Assembly (NCBI GenBank): GCA_007695285.1
Contig: REEC01000125.1
Location: 62,001-126,000 of the forward strand
Direction: 5' to 3'
DNA length: 64,000 nucleotides
Origin: Spirochaetaceae bacterium
GTDB taxonomy: Bacteria; Spirochaetota; Spirochaetia; DSM-27196; PXBQ01
The translations under genes were made by a program, and so were the position numbers. This document shows, piece by piece, positions 47,479-61,058 of this stretch. Under the pieces are notes generated by a model, which made no database searches, was not told the origin of the DNA, and worked only from the letters and a program-made list of their open reading frames with translations. Position 1 is the stretch's first letter. Every line of letters begins with the position of its first letter.

Positions 47479-50400
47479 TCGAACTCCGTCGGATACTCGC
47501 ACGAGTCGCCGCACGACTTGTGTTCGCTCTCGCGGCCTTATGCGTGAGCACCGCGAACCTCGGTGCTCAGGACGGGTTGGTCGAAAACTCGGCTCTATCG
47601 GAAAGTGATGTCGTTCGGCGCGACGTCGAGACGTCGGACTACTATGAGCTGCTCGCGTGGGCCGAACGACTCGGCTTGTCGACACGCGGCACACGAGCGG
47701 ACCTCGTCTCGCGACTGCTCGCGCACTATGGCATCCCGCGCGACACAGCTGCGCCGACCCAACCGGCTCGCCGGATCACGATCGATACCGCAAAAGAGGC
47801 CGAGTACTTCACGATCGAAGAACTCGACGAGCAAAACGTGCGGATTCGAGGTGGCGTACGGATTACGATGGAGGACACCGAGACAGGCGCGGTCCACACG
47901 ATCGAAGCCGACGAGGTGACGTTCAACCAGACCGAGGAACTGCTCGTGGCGCACGGCGATATCGTGTACACGATCAGACGTGAGACCGGGAGCGAGTACT
48001 TCTACGGCGAGGGGCTCGCGTTTCGCCTCGACACGTGGGACGGGGTATTCATCGACGGCGTATCGGAAAGAGACCGGCGCATCGAGGAGGAAGACCTCAC
48101 GTTCCTTTTTTCCGGCCGGTACATCACACGATCCCGCGAGGACGTGATCGTGCTCGAGTCGGGGACGATCACGTCGTCACGCGCGGTGCCGCCGTACTAC
48201 TCGATCCGCGCGGGGAAAATATGGATTCTCGGACCGGGGGAGTGGGGGTTGGAAAACGCGATCCTTTACGTCGGTCGCGTTCCGGTGCTGTACTTCCCGT
48301 TTTTCTTCCGTCCGGGTGATCGTCTTTTTTTCAACCCCTCGCTCGGTTATAGACTCCGCGACGGGTACTACATTCAGACGACGACGTACCTGCTTGGACG
48401 GCCCGACGAGTCGCGTTCGCCGTTCTCGTTCTTGCAGATTGCCGAAGAGGCACGAGCCGGTGGAAGGCGTGAGATCGTGGGGTTGTACGTACGCGAGACC
48501 GACGAGCCCGCCGAAGAGCCGAAAGGCGTACTCACGGTCCTCGCGGACATCTACACGAACCTCGGTGCGTTCGTGGCGATCGAAGGTTCGTTCGAGGGAG
48601 TCGGGCCGTTCGCGACTCTTGGGTTCCGGTCGGGTCTCGCCGCAACGCGTCACGTGTACGAAACGGCGGCGGGATACACGACGCGACGGGTAGACGGGAG
48701 TGTTATCCACCCGAGCAGCTGGAACTCCGCCTGGTTTCTCGGCACCGAACTTCCGTTCAGATACGATATCGATCTGACGTTCCAGCTCGTGTACGACGCG
48801 TTGCGCGTGCGGGGGACGTTCGAAGCGCTCTCCGATCCGTACATGCGACGCGATTTCTCCGATCGTGCCGAGGATATCGACTGGACGAGCGTGTTTTCGC
48901 CCGCGGAGACGACGGCGGCCGAGAAAACGACCGCGACGTGGAGCATCGCTTCGTCGTTCATGCCGCGCGCGCTCGGGCTGTCACCGTACGTCCAAACGTT
49001 CGGCGTCTCGACGCTCGACGCGTCGTTCAGGTTCCGCTCACGTATGATTCCTGCCGACCGCCTCGACGCGAACGTCCTGCAAGCCGACCGCAGCCCGGAG
49101 GCCCGGTTCTTCTACCCGGATATTCTCGTTGCGCCCGACATCGCGGTGAGAATCGCGGGAACGCCGATCTCATCTCAGCAGGCGACACGCCCGGCGGCGG
49201 CCGCGCGGCCGCCCGACGATGAGCAACCGAATCTCGACGACTTTCGGCCGCCATGGTCCACTCCTGACGACGAGGTGGACGATGAACAACCGGATCGACC
49301 CTTTCGGCTTCCGCCCATTTTCGGCCGGCTCGCCGACCCGAGCCCGGCTCCGGGCATCACGTACTCCGTCACCTACGACGCGACGCCGCGAGTTGTCGTC
49401 GAGAACCTTACCGACTCGAGCGAATGGCGCCACCCTGAAGATATATCGTTGAATTTTTTATACGGTACGCTTACGTCGAGAAACACCGGAAGAATCGGCG
49501 TTCAATGGGCCGTCCGCGGTAATCTCATTTCGGTTCGAAACACCGTGAACATCGCCGCGCAGTACCGAACGCTCATCAACGACGATGATCTCGAAGAAGC
49601 CGAACGCGCGACTCGCGCCGAACAGAGCTACCGTTTTTCCTCGGCTAACATCCGGAACGATCTCTCGTTGACCTCGTTTTTTGTGACCGCCGAGCGGTTC
49701 GACCGTACGAACGTATCGTACGGGCTCGATACGCTCCTGTATCAACGTGCTTTCGATTCGTTCGGTTTCGCCCGTGAGCCGGTGTTCATCGACGACTTCT
49801 TCAAATGGGAGCCGGAGTACATCCGCTCACACACACTCGGCTTGAACCTTTCCGCGCGAGTTTTTGACGCGGAACAGACGCTCCAGATCCGTTCTAACTT
49901 GCCTCCGCTGTCCTCCCGGTACACCGGCAACACCCGATGGATCACCGGCCCCGTCACGTCGTCAGTGCAAGCCTCGATTGCACGCGACGAAGAGGCCCTC
50001 GAGTGGGTCCCGGGTCCGGTGACACTCGCGCAGGAGATCCGACTGGGACCGACGATCCGTATCAACGAGAACCTCGTGTACAACACGGCGGACCGGGAGT
50101 TTCGGTCGAGCCGAACTCGTATCACGGCGGGACCGTTTTCAAGTACGTTCGATATGCAGAACTCTCCGAGGTACGAGTTCGGCGGGCCTGGAGTCGGCTG
50201 GGTCGTGACGGACGACACGGCGTTCCGGCCGTCGGGAGTCGGAGCAACGGTTCGGTACAGTCGGACATTCGATCCGTTCTGGAAGGATAGGGTGACGTTT
50301 CGACTCGAGACCGGCGCCGATTACCAGATGAACCTGCTACGGTTCACCGAGTCGCGGTTCGATTTTTCGCTCGGCTTGACTCTCGGTATCCACGAGTTCC

Positions 50401-50795
50401 TCGATCTGACTTTCTCGTCGCGCTCGCGGAACTCCGTGACGTATCAGTACATCCCAAGACTCGCGGACACCGTCGGGGTGCCGCAAAGAAACATCGGCGG
50501 GGACCTTTTGCGTTCATTCAACTTTTTCTCCGAGCAGGACCGCATCGATTCGCCGTTCAATTTACAGGATTTAACCGTCCGGGCGACGCATTATCTCGCC
50601 GATTGGGATCTTTCAATCGCGTACCGTGGCTCGCCGCAGAGACGCGTCGAAGCGTTGGACGGTGTTCCCGAACGTCCGGTCCTGAAGTGGGTCGGAACGT
50701 TCACGGCATTTCTGATTTGGCGTCCGATCCCCGAACTCAGAACGCGCGCGCGTTATGACGAGGACGGATTCGATTTCGATACCGAACGACCATGA
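47475..50795 (+). CDS. LptD/OstA-like outer-membrane assembly protein with N-terminal SAP-like motif
   Basis: OstA-like ITMEDTETGAVHTIEADEVTFNQTEELLVAHGDIVYTI and FYGEGLAFRLDTWDGVFIDG; GPGEWGLENAILYVGRVPVLYFPFFFRPGDRLFFNPSLGYR; large barrel C-terminus; next to uvrA. Confidence 0.8.
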   Translation: MIELRRILARVAARLVFALAALCVSTANLGAQDGLVENSALSESDVVRRDVETSDYYELLAWAERLGLSTRGTRADLVSRLLAHYGIPRDTAAPTQPARRITIDTAKEAEYFTIEELDEQNVRIRGGVRITMEDTETGAVHTIEADEVTFNQTEELLVAHGDIVYTIRRETGSEYFYGEGLAFRLDTWDGVFIDGVSERDRRIEEEDLTFLFSGRYITRSREDVIVLESGTITSSRAVPPYYSIRAGKIWILGPGEWGLENAILYVGRVPVLYFPFFFRPGDRLFFNPSLGYRLRDGYYIQTTTYLLGRPDESRSPFSFLQIAEEARAGGRREIVGLYVRETDEPAEEPKGVLTVLADIYTNLGAFVAIEGSFEGVGPFATLGFRSGLAATRHVYETAAGYTTRRVDGSVIHPSSWNSAWFLGTELPFRYDIDLTFQLVYDALRVRGTFEALSDPYMRRDFSDRAEDIDWTSVFSPAETTAAEKTTATWSIASSFMPRALGLSPYVQTFGVSTLDASFRFRSRMIPADRLDANVLQADRSPEARFFYPDILVAPDIAVRIAGTPISSQQATRPAAAARPPDDEQPNLDDFRPPWSTPDDEVDDEQPDRPFRLPPIFGRLADPSPAPGITYSVTYDATPRVVVENLTDSSEWRHPEDISLNFLYGTLTSRNTGRIGVQWAVRGNLISVRNTVNIAAQYRTLINDDDLEEAERATRAEQSYRFSSANIRNDLSLTSFFVTAERFDRTNVSYGLDTLLYQRAFDSFGFAREPVFIDDFFKWEPEYIRSHTLGLNLSARVFDAEQTLQIRSNLPPLSSRYTGNTRWITGPVTSSVQASIARDEEALEWVPGPVTLAQEIRLGPTIRINENLVYNTADREFRSSRTRITAGPFSSTFDMQNSPRYEFGGPGVGWVVTDDTAFRPSGVGATVRYSRTFDPFWKDRVTFRLETGADYQMNLLRFTESRFDFSLGLTLGIHEFLDLTFSSRSRNSVTYQYIPRLADTVGVPQRNIGGDLLRSFNFFSEQDRIDSPFNLQDLTVRATHYLADWDLSIAYRGSPQRRVEALDGVPERPVLKWVGTFTAFLIWRPIPELRTRARYDEDGFDFDTERP

Positions 50796-50815
50796 CGCGA
50801 CGAGATCGTGAGGAC

Positions 50816-50845
50816 TTGACCGTCACGCGGTGCGGACTCTATAAT
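50816..50845 (+). promoter_or_regulatory. candidate promoter of phoH operon (TTGACC-N18-TATAAT)
   Basis: ttgacc 50816-50821, tataat 50840-50845. Confidence 0.65.
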
Positions 50846-50866
50846 TTCCCATGATGAGGAGACGTA

Positions 50867-51820
50867 TTGGTTCAGACTGCGGCAGTTATTCTCGATAACC
50901 CGGCGTTCGTGAGCGATGTCTGCGGGGTCAACGACGGCAATCTCAGGGTACTCGAGCAGCTACTCGATGCACGAATCATGTCTCGCGGCAACGAACTCTT
51001 CATCGAGACCGAGGACGCCGAAAAGCGGAGCGTGCTCGTTACCATCGTCGGCGAGCTCAGGGAACACGCCGCGCTCGGCCGAGACCTCGGGCCGGATCTT
51101 ATCAGGGCCGTGTTCGAGGGTGTGAATACGGGCGGCACCGACTCCACCGAGCTTCTAAAACGAAACGCGGTATCGGTGAACTCAAGCAAAGTCTTCCCGA
51201 AATCGAGAACGCAAGCTCTTTTCATCCAAAGCATGACGGAACACGATCTTTCGTTCGCTGTCGGTCCGGCCGGTACCGGCAAGACGTTTCTCGCGGTCGC
51301 GCACGCGCTGGCAGAGGTCCTAAGCCGCCGAAAACGCAAACTCGTGCTCACGCGACCGGTCGTAGAGGCAGGGGAAAGCCTCGGATTTCTCCCGGGGGAC
51401 CTCTCGCAGAAAATTCAGCCGTACCTCAAGCCGTTGTACGACGCGATGGAAAGCCTGGTTCCCGGAGAGACGATACAGAAACTCGAGGATACGCGCGTGA
51501 TCGAGGTCGCGCCACTCGCGTATATGCGCGGGCGCAGTCTGCGCGACTGTTACGTGATACTCGACGAGGCGCAGAACACGACTCGCGAACAGATGAAGAT
51601 GTTCCTCACGCGGATCGGCGAGAATACGCGCGTCGTTGTTACCGGCGACGTGACGCAGATCGATCTACCTCGAAAAAAAGAGTCCGGAATGCTTCACGCC
51701 GTCGGAATTCTGCACGGTATTGAAGACATCGGGTTCACGTACTTCACCTCGACGGACGTTGTCCGAAATCCTCTTGTGAAAAAAATCATCCAGGCGTACG
51801 ACGCGAATGAACGTAGTTGA
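50867..51820 (+). CDS. phoH: PhoH-family ATPase
   Basis: FAVGPAGTGKTFLAVAHAL, LTRPVVEAGESLGFLPGDLSQKIQPYLKPLYDAM, VILDEAQNTTREQMKMFLTRIG. Confidence 0.95.
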   Translation: MVQTAAVILDNPAFVSDVCGVNDGNLRVLEQLLDARIMSRGNELFIETEDAEKRSVLVTIVGELREHAALGRDLGPDLIRAVFEGVNTGGTDSTELLKRNAVSVNSSKVFPKSRTQALFIQSMTEHDLSFAVGPAGTGKTFLAVAHALAEVLSRRKRKLVLTRPVVEAGESLGFLPGDLSQKIQPYLKPLYDAMESLVPGETIQKLEDTRVIEVAPLAYMRGRSLRDCYVILDEAQNTTREQMKMFLTRIGENTRVVVTGDVTQIDLPRKKESGMLHAVGILHGIEDIGFTYFTSTDVVRNPLVKKIIQAYDANERS

Positions 51821-52268
51821 CGTTTCGTTCGCGGAACCCGAAGAACCTCCTTCGTGGTTTGCGCGCGTAGAAAAATTCTGTCTCGGTGTACTCGACACGC
51901 TTCACCTGGACGGCTGGGAACTGTCGGTCGTCTTCTGCGACGACACCGCAATGACGCGATTGAACCTCGAGTACCGAGGAATCGACGCCCCTACCGACGT
52001 GCTTTCGTTCTCGCAGCTTGAGGGCGAGGGCGTACCGGAAAGTGACTCGGATATCCACGCAGCCGGTGACATCGTCGTCTCACTGAACGCCGTTCAACGG
52101 AATGCGCAGGATTTCGGAGTCGAGTACGAACAAGAATTAAAACGAGTATTGATCCACGGTATTCTTCATGTGGCAGGGCACGATCATATCGGCGATGCCG
52201 AAGATCAGGAGATGCTGATGCTTCAGGAGCGTCTCGTGAATGAACTGTCCCAGGAGTCGTTATTGTGA
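51807..52268 (+). CDS. ybeY: endoribonuclease YbeY
   Basis: LNLEYRGIDAPTDVLSFSQ, VLIHGILHVAGHDHIGDAEDQEMLMLQE. Confidence 0.95.
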   Translation: MNVVDVSFAEPEEPPSWFARVEKFCLGVLDTLHLDGWELSVVFCDDTAMTRLNLEYRGIDAPTDVLSFSQLEGEGVPESDSDIHAAGDIVVSLNAVQRNAQDFGVEYEQELKRVLIHGILHVAGHDHIGDAEDQEMLMLQERLVNELSQESLL

Positions 52269-53039
52269 AAACAAGTGGGCTTCTCAAACGTTTGTTTGTC
52301 GGTACCGGACGCGTCGAGAACGACTTGATCGCGTTGAGCATAGAAAAACGCGACATGATCCGCGGAATCGTTGAGCTTTCCGATACTAGTGTCAAGGAAG
52401 TAATGGTACCACGAATCGACGTCGTTTTTGTCTCGACGGACCTCTCGCGCCGCGAGCTCATCGAAAAAGTCACGACGTGCGGTCACTCCCGGTTTCCCGT
52501 GTATACCGACACAATCGACAACGTCATCGGTATGTTGTACGCAAAAGACCTGTTACGATACATCGTGAGCGACGAGGAGATCGCGGTCGAGAAGATCTGC
52601 CGCAAGCCGTTTTTTGTCCCCGAGAGCAAGAAGCTCGACTCGCTTCTGCGCGAGATGAAGAGAAGGCGCGTTCATATTACGGTCGTCGTGGACGAGTACG
52701 GTGGGGTCTCGGGCATTGCGTGTCTCGAGGACATCCTTGAAGAGATTGTCGGTGACATCCAGGATGAGTTCGACAACGAGAAGGAAGACATCCTCGAGAT
52801 CGGTGACGGCGTGTATCTCTGCGACGCACGCGTCGATATCGAGGATCTGAACGATGAGATCAAGACGACCATTCCGGACGACGACTACGACACGCTCGGA
52901 GGTTTTGTGTTCGATCTTTTCGGGAAGATTCCCGTCAAGTACGAGAAGGTCCGGCACGACAACATGGATTTCATCATCCAGGACATGGACGGCCACAAGA
53001 TCAAAACAGTGAAGATCGTTACCGCGAAGGAAACGAACG

Positions 53040-53053
<14 letters not shown>
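52265..53053 (+). CDS. CBS-domain / CorC-HlyC family protein
   Basis: VKEVMVPRIDVVFVSTDLSRRELIEKVTTCGHSRFPVYTDTIDNVIGMLYAKDLL, VVVDEYGGVSGIACLEDILEEIVGDIQDEFD. Confidence 0.93.
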
Positions 53054-56146
<3,093 letters not shown>

Positions 56147-56221
56147 ATCTGTTCGATCTCAGGAATCATCCCGGCGCGGACGATCGTGACCGCGGCGGGT
56201 GTTCGTTTTTTGGAGAGTAGT

Positions 56222-57403
56222 ATGATCAAGACCGTAAAGGACGTAGAGTTATCCGGAAAGCGCGTGATAATGCGCGTGGATTTTAACGTTCCTCTCGACG
56301 ACGCGGGCCGGGTCACGGACGCGACTCGAATCGAAGCGTCGATGCCGAGCATCGAGTACATCCTCGATAAAGGCGGCGCACTGATTCTCATGAGTCATCT
56401 TGGCCGCCCCAAGGGTGAGCGAAAAACCGAGTTCAGCCTGAAACCCGTGTTCGAGGACCTCAAGAAGCGGCTTCCGTCCGCAACGGTTCTTTTTGCCGAC
56501 GACTGTATCGGAGCGGAGGTAGAAAAACTCGCGGGGACGCTCAAACCGGGTTCGGTCCTTCTTCTCGAGAACCTACGGTTCCATAAGGGAGAGGAGAAGA
56601 ATGATCCGGAGTTCGCGAAGTCTCTCGCCGCGCTCGCGGACGTCTACGTAAACGACGCGTTCGGGACTGCACACCGCGCGCACGCGTCGACCGAAGGCAT
56701 CACCAAGCATCTGCCGTCGGTGGGCGGTTTTTTGATCGAAAAAGAAGTCGCGTTTCTCGGCGGAGTTCTGGAAAACCCCGAGAAACCGTTCGTCGCGGTC
56801 ATCGGTGGCGCAAAGGTCTCGACCAAGATCGCGGTTCTCGAGACGTTGCTGACAAAATGCACGACACTCGTGATCGGCGGTGGGATGGCGTACACGTTCC
56901 TCAAGGTCCAAGGGCATACGATCGGAAAGTCTCTCGTTGAAGACGAGTACCTCGAAACGGCTCAACAGCTGCTCGACGCGGCCGGGAAGGCCGGCGTCGA
57001 GGTCTTGCTACCGACGGACCACGTCTGCGCAACCGAATTCTCCGAGAATGCCGAACCGGTACGCGTCGATGCGGTCGATGTACCCGATAATCTGCTCGCG
57101 CTCGACGTCGGTCCAAAGACCGTCGCGGCGGTGGTCTCGCGCATAGCGGATGCAAAGACGGTCGTCTGGAACGGCCCGATGGGTGTATTTGAGTTCGAGA
57201 CTTTCGCCGAGGGGACGCGCAAGACCGCCGAGGCGATCGCAGTATGTCCCGGGACGACCGTGGTCGGTGGTGGAGATTCGGTCGCGGCGGCGAATAAGTT
57301 CGGGCTTGCCGATCAGATGAGTCACGTCTCGACAGGAGGCGGCGCGTCGCTTGAGTTCCTCGAAGGGAAAACCCTTCCGGGGATAGTAGCCCTTGAGGCC
57401 TGA
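56222..57403 (+). CDS. pgk: phosphoglycerate kinase
   Basis: VIMRVDFNVPLDDAGRVTDATRIEASMPSIEYIL, LLLENLRFHKGEEKND, VVGGGDSVAAANKFGLADQMSHVSTGGGASLEFLEG. Confidence 0.97.
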   Translation: MIKTVKDVELSGKRVIMRVDFNVPLDDAGRVTDATRIEASMPSIEYILDKGGALILMSHLGRPKGERKTEFSLKPVFEDLKKRLPSATVLFADDCIGAEVEKLAGTLKPGSVLLLENLRFHKGEEKNDPEFAKSLAALADVYVNDAFGTAHRAHASTEGITKHLPSVGGFLIEKEVAFLGGVLENPEKPFVAVIGGAKVSTKIAVLETLLTKCTTLVIGGGMAYTFLKVQGHTIGKSLVEDEYLETAQQLLDAAGKAGVEVLLPTDHVCATEFSENAEPVRVDAVDVPDNLLALDVGPKTVAAVVSRIADAKTVVWNGPMGVFEFETFAEGTRKTAEAIAVCPGTTVVGGGDSVAAANKFGLADQMSHVSTGGGASLEFLEGKTLPGIVALEA

Positions 57404-57467
57404 ACGCAAAATCGCGTAAAGGCACGTGACGGAAATATAAGTAAAGAAGATACAAGAAGAAGGAAAA

Positions 57468-58220
57468 ATGAGACGAGAATTTATCGCGGGTAACTGGAAA
57501 ATGAACACGGTGACGAAAGAGGCCGCGGCTCTCGCCGCGGCGGTCGTGAAGGCGGCCGAAGGTGTTTCGCACCGCGTCCTGATCGCGCCGCCGTACACGG
57601 CGTTGCACGCGGTCCTACCGGTAATCTCGGGAACAAACGTCGAACTCGGCGCGCAGAATGCCTCTTGCGAGCTCGCAGGGGCGCACACGGGCGAGATATC
57701 GGTCACTATGCTCGCGGATCTCGGCGTCACGGTCGTGATTCTCGGTCATTCCGAACGCCGGCAGATCTATTTTGAGACCGACGAGCTCATCAACAAAAAA
57801 ATTCACACCGTCCTCGCTGCGGGGCTCGAGGTGATTTTCTGCGTCGGCGAGACTCTCGACGAGCGCGAGGCAGGACGAGCGGTCGCCGTTGTCGAGGAAC
57901 AACTCAAGAACGGCCTGGTTGGCGTCGACGCCTCACAGCTGTCGCGTTTGACGCTCGCGTACGAACCCGTTTGGGCGATCGGTACGGGAAAGACCGCAAC
58001 CCCCGACGATGCCGACGAGATTCACGCGGCCGCTCGAAAAACGGTCGCGACGATGTACAATTCGGAGCTTGCCGAGAACCTCGTTGTTCAGTACGGCGGC
58101 TCGGTCAAGCCCGACAATGTACGCGAACTCATGGCGAAGCCGAACATCGACGGCGCGCTCGTCGGTGGCGCATCGCTTTCGGCCGATTCGTTCGGCCCGA
58201 TCGTTCGCTTCAATTCATAA
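57468..58220 (+). CDS. tpiA: triosephosphate isomerase
   Basis: RREFIAGNWKMNTV, ILGHSERRQIYFETDELI, LAYEPVWAIGTGKTATPDDA, VQYGGSVKPDNVRELM. Confidence 0.97.
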   Translation: MRREFIAGNWKMNTVTKEAAALAAAVVKAAEGVSHRVLIAPPYTALHAVLPVISGTNVELGAQNASCELAGAHTGEISVTMLADLGVTVVILGHSERRQIYFETDELINKKIHTVLAAGLEVIFCVGETLDEREAGRAVAVVEEQLKNGLVGVDASQLSRLTLAYEPVWAIGTGKTATPDDADEIHAAARKTVATMYNSELAENLVVQYGGSVKPDNVRELMAKPNIDGALVGGASLSADSFGPIVRFNS

Positions 58221-58237
58221 ATAGGTTGGTACGTGGT

Positions 58238-58621
58238 ATGGGAATATTAAGCATTCTACTGATGGTTCTTTTCATAATCAGCGCACTGCTACTCGTCGCG
58301 CTTGTCCTGATCCAGGATGAGGGCGGCGAAGGGCTCGGCGGCATTTTTGGTGGGGGCGGATCCCAGCAGGTCGGAAACCGCTCGGGGAACATCCTCACAA
58401 AAACGACCGGTGTGCTCGGCGCGATTTTCCTCTTCAGTTCGTTCGGTCTGGCGTGGTTGAACCGCACACCCGAGACAGGCGATATCGAACGCGCTGCGCG
58501 TGAGCTCGAAGGCGAGGTTCAACCGATCGAGTGGTGGCTTGTCCCCGCCGACGAAGACCCCGTAGATGACGGGTTCGAGTTGTTCCAGGATCCCCCTACG
58601 GTCGACGAGAGCGAGGAATGA
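58238..58621 (+). CDS. secG: preprotein translocase subunit SecG
   Basis: MGILSILLMVLFIISALLLVALVLIQDEGGEGLGGIFGGGGSQQVGNRSGNILTKTTGVLGAIFLFSSFGLAWLN. Confidence 0.9.
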   Translation: MGILSILLMVLFIISALLLVALVLIQDEGGEGLGGIFGGGGSQQVGNRSGNILTKTTGVLGAIFLFSSFGLAWLNRTPETGDIERAARELEGEVQPIEWWLVPADEDPVDDGFELFQDPPTVDESEE

Positions 58622-59031
58622 GAGTCGCCGTAGTTTTCGTCCCAGGCAAAAACCGCGACAAACTTTTGTCGATTTCGAAAGCACTCGCAAAAGGCATCGA
58701 GTCGAACGGTCATCGGGTCGACCTTGTCGACGCGGGCCGGGACGTTAACACAAAGCTCACGATTTTTGAGTATATTGCCGTTGGGACGCAGCCTATCACA
58801 TTCTTCACGGGTAAGGTTCCTGACCGCCTGTCGATGTTCCTGAAGAACGCGGGGATGGTCGTCGGCAAAAAGTGTTTTGCGTTCACGACAAAAAAAGGGC
58901 TTGGCACCGACAAAGCCTTGAGTCGAACGATGAAAACGATGGAAGCGGAGGGGATGTTCCTTCGCTTTTCGGAGATCCTGAGTTCGGAAGTCGAGGCCGA
59001 AGAAATTGGTAAACGGCTAAAAATTTCGTAG
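58618..59031 (+). CDS. flavodoxin-like hypothetical protein
   Basis: MRVAVVFVPGKNRDKLLSISKALAKGIESNGHRVDLVDAGRDVN. Confidence 0.6.
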   Translation: MRVAVVFVPGKNRDKLLSISKALAKGIESNGHRVDLVDAGRDVNTKLTIFEYIAVGTQPITFFTGKVPDRLSMFLKNAGMVVGKKCFAFTTKKGLGTDKALSRTMKTMEAEGMFLRFSEILSSEVEAEEIGKRLKIS

Positions 59032-59063
59032 CGACAACGTGTTGTCGGTACACCGCTCGAAAA

Positions 59064-59894
59064 GTGAGACCAGAATCGGAATATACGGTGGAAACGTATT
59101 ACTCTCTACTGCGCGTAGATGTTGACTCGACCAGAGAAGAAATAAAACGCGGATTTCGTCGTCGCGCCAAAGAACTACACCCGGACGTACGATCACACGA
59201 TAAAAACGCCGCGGATAAAATGCGGACGCTGATACACGCGTACGAAACGCTGATGGATCCGATTATGCGGCGGCAGTACGATCTGACGCATCGAATAATG
59301 CCTGCCGAGTTCCGGTTCGACTACCGCGCGTTTCTCCGGGCGCAAACCGATGCCACGAACAGGAGCAAATTGATTTTTTTCGAGCTTCTTCACAGCAACC
59401 CCGATGACGCGATCGAGATATACGAGAGCCTGCTCCGAACGGTCCCGTCGTACGATCTGTCCGAATACATGGATCGTGAAGACTACATGGACTGCGCTTT
59501 TTTGCTCGCCGAGGAGTATGAGAGGCGTGATTTTTTCGTGCGAGCGTACGAGCTATACGTTTCAACCGTGATTCTTGAATTCGAGAGCCCGTATTTCCGA
59601 CACTTCTTCGAGGATGTCACGTCACGGCTCCGATCGCTTGTGTGTCACAAGATGCCGGGTGAGGTTCCTGTCGAGACGGCGAGCCGGTTTCTCACTGAAC
59701 TCCTGTCGCTTCCGTTACCGCGGAAAGATATCGCGATGTACCATAAACGGCTCTCGGAGATTTTTATCGAAACCGAACAGTATCGAATGGCCGAGCGCCA
59801 TCTGAAAAAAGCGCTCGCTCTGGACAAAAAGCTTGCAGGCGCGAAAAAAATCCGCGAGAAGCTCGATTCCCGCGTCGCCGTACGTGTCGTGTAA
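59064..59894 (+). CDS. J-domain protein with C-terminal TPR-like helices
   Basis: YYSLLRVDVDSTREEIKRGFRRRAKELHPDVRSHDKNAADKMRTLIHAYETLMDPIMRRQYD including HPD motif. Confidence 0.85.
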   Translation: MRPESEYTVETYYSLLRVDVDSTREEIKRGFRRRAKELHPDVRSHDKNAADKMRTLIHAYETLMDPIMRRQYDLTHRIMPAEFRFDYRAFLRAQTDATNRSKLIFFELLHSNPDDAIEIYESLLRTVPSYDLSEYMDREDYMDCAFLLAEEYERRDFFVRAYELYVSTVILEFESPYFRHFFEDVTSRLRSLVCHKMPGEVPVETASRFLTELLSLPLPRKDIAMYHKRLSEIFIETEQYRMAERHLKKALALDKKLAGAKKIREKLDSRVAVRVV

Positions 59895-59995
59895 ATCAGC
59901 CGCGGAAGACAAACAAAAGCTGACGCGAGCCGATTATTGTGGTAAATTTTACCCGACGAGCATTCGTGCAATCAGATTCGTCTATGGAAGGGAAA

Positions 59996-61048
59996 ATGAT
60001 ACAATGTATTCTCCGTAAAAACATTGCTGTTCTCGCGTTCTTCATCGTCGCGATGGTCGGTGGTTCGCTTTACGCCCAGGTGCTCGATATGCCCGTCGCG
60101 GTCGTGCGTTTGACCGAGACCGTCAACATCGGTCAGCGGGAGCTCAGGCGTCAGGTGCAGATTCTCGAGCAGCAGCTGCAGCAAACGCTGTCGCTCGAGG
60201 ACAGAAAAGAAGTTCTCGACGCCCAGGTCGGCGAGGTTTTGATCCTACAGGCTGCGGCTCGCGACAACATTCGTGTCTCGCAGACCGAAATCGACCAGGC
60301 AATCGCGCAACAGCGTGAACAGCTCGGTTCCCCCTCCGAGGCACAGTTTCGGACGCAAATCGAGACGCAGACGGGGATGACGTGGCAACAGTACCAGGAC
60401 CAGATCAGAAAACGACTCATCCAGGAGAAGTACATCGTCGAAAAAAAGGGTGCCATGATTCGGAACGTTCCTCAGCCAAGCGAAGCCGAGATCCGCGACA
60501 CGTACGAGGAGAACGCGACTCAGTTCGCGAATCCGGCGATGGTTCGATTCACACACATTTTTTTCGACACCCGTGGCGCGTCGTCCGAGCGACGCGCGGA
60601 GGCTCGACAGCAGATCGATGACATGAACCGTAGGATCACGTCGGGGCGGGACACATTCCAGGAGTTGGTGAATCGCGCAGTCGACGATCCGAAGTACTCG
60701 GCCGGTGATTTTGGTTACCTGCCGCGCGGTGAGCAACAGGTCATAAGCGCCCTCGGCCGTTCGTTCGTCGATTCGGTCTTTCGGCTCGAGGTCGACCAGA
60801 CGAGCGGGATTATCGAATCGAATTACGGGTACCACATCGTTCGGATAACCGATCGGAGATCGCCAAAGCTTCTCGGCCTCGATGATCCGTTGCTTCCGGG
60901 ACAGAACATCACTGTCCGAGACCAAATACGGTCGGCGCTGTTCAACAGAAGCCAACAGGAGGCGCTTCAGCGCGCGGTTCGCGAAGTCGTCGACGACTTG
61001 AAGCGCCAAGCCGAGATAACCTTGTACGAGCAGAATCTCAGATGGTGA
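59996..61048 (+). CDS. SurA/PpiC-type peptidyl-prolyl isomerase
   Basis: Signal peptide; PpiC domain VRFTHIFFDTRG...FQELVNRAVDDPKYSAGDFGYLPRGEQQ...IIESNYGYHIVRITDRR. Start 59996 or 59984. Confidence 0.88.
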   Translation: MIQCILRKNIAVLAFFIVAMVGGSLYAQVLDMPVAVVRLTETVNIGQRELRRQVQILEQQLQQTLSLEDRKEVLDAQVGEVLILQAAARDNIRVSQTEIDQAIAQQREQLGSPSEAQFRTQIETQTGMTWQQYQDQIRKRLIQEKYIVEKKGAMIRNVPQPSEAEIRDTYEENATQFANPAMVRFTHIFFDTRGASSERRAEARQQIDDMNRRITSGRDTFQELVNRAVDDPKYSAGDFGYLPRGEQQVISALGRSFVDSVFRLEVDQTSGIIESNYGYHIVRITDRRSPKLLGLDDPLLPGQNITVRDQIRSALFNRSQQEALQRAVREVVDDLKRQAEITLYEQNLRW

Positions 61049-61058
61049 GACGCGAATA

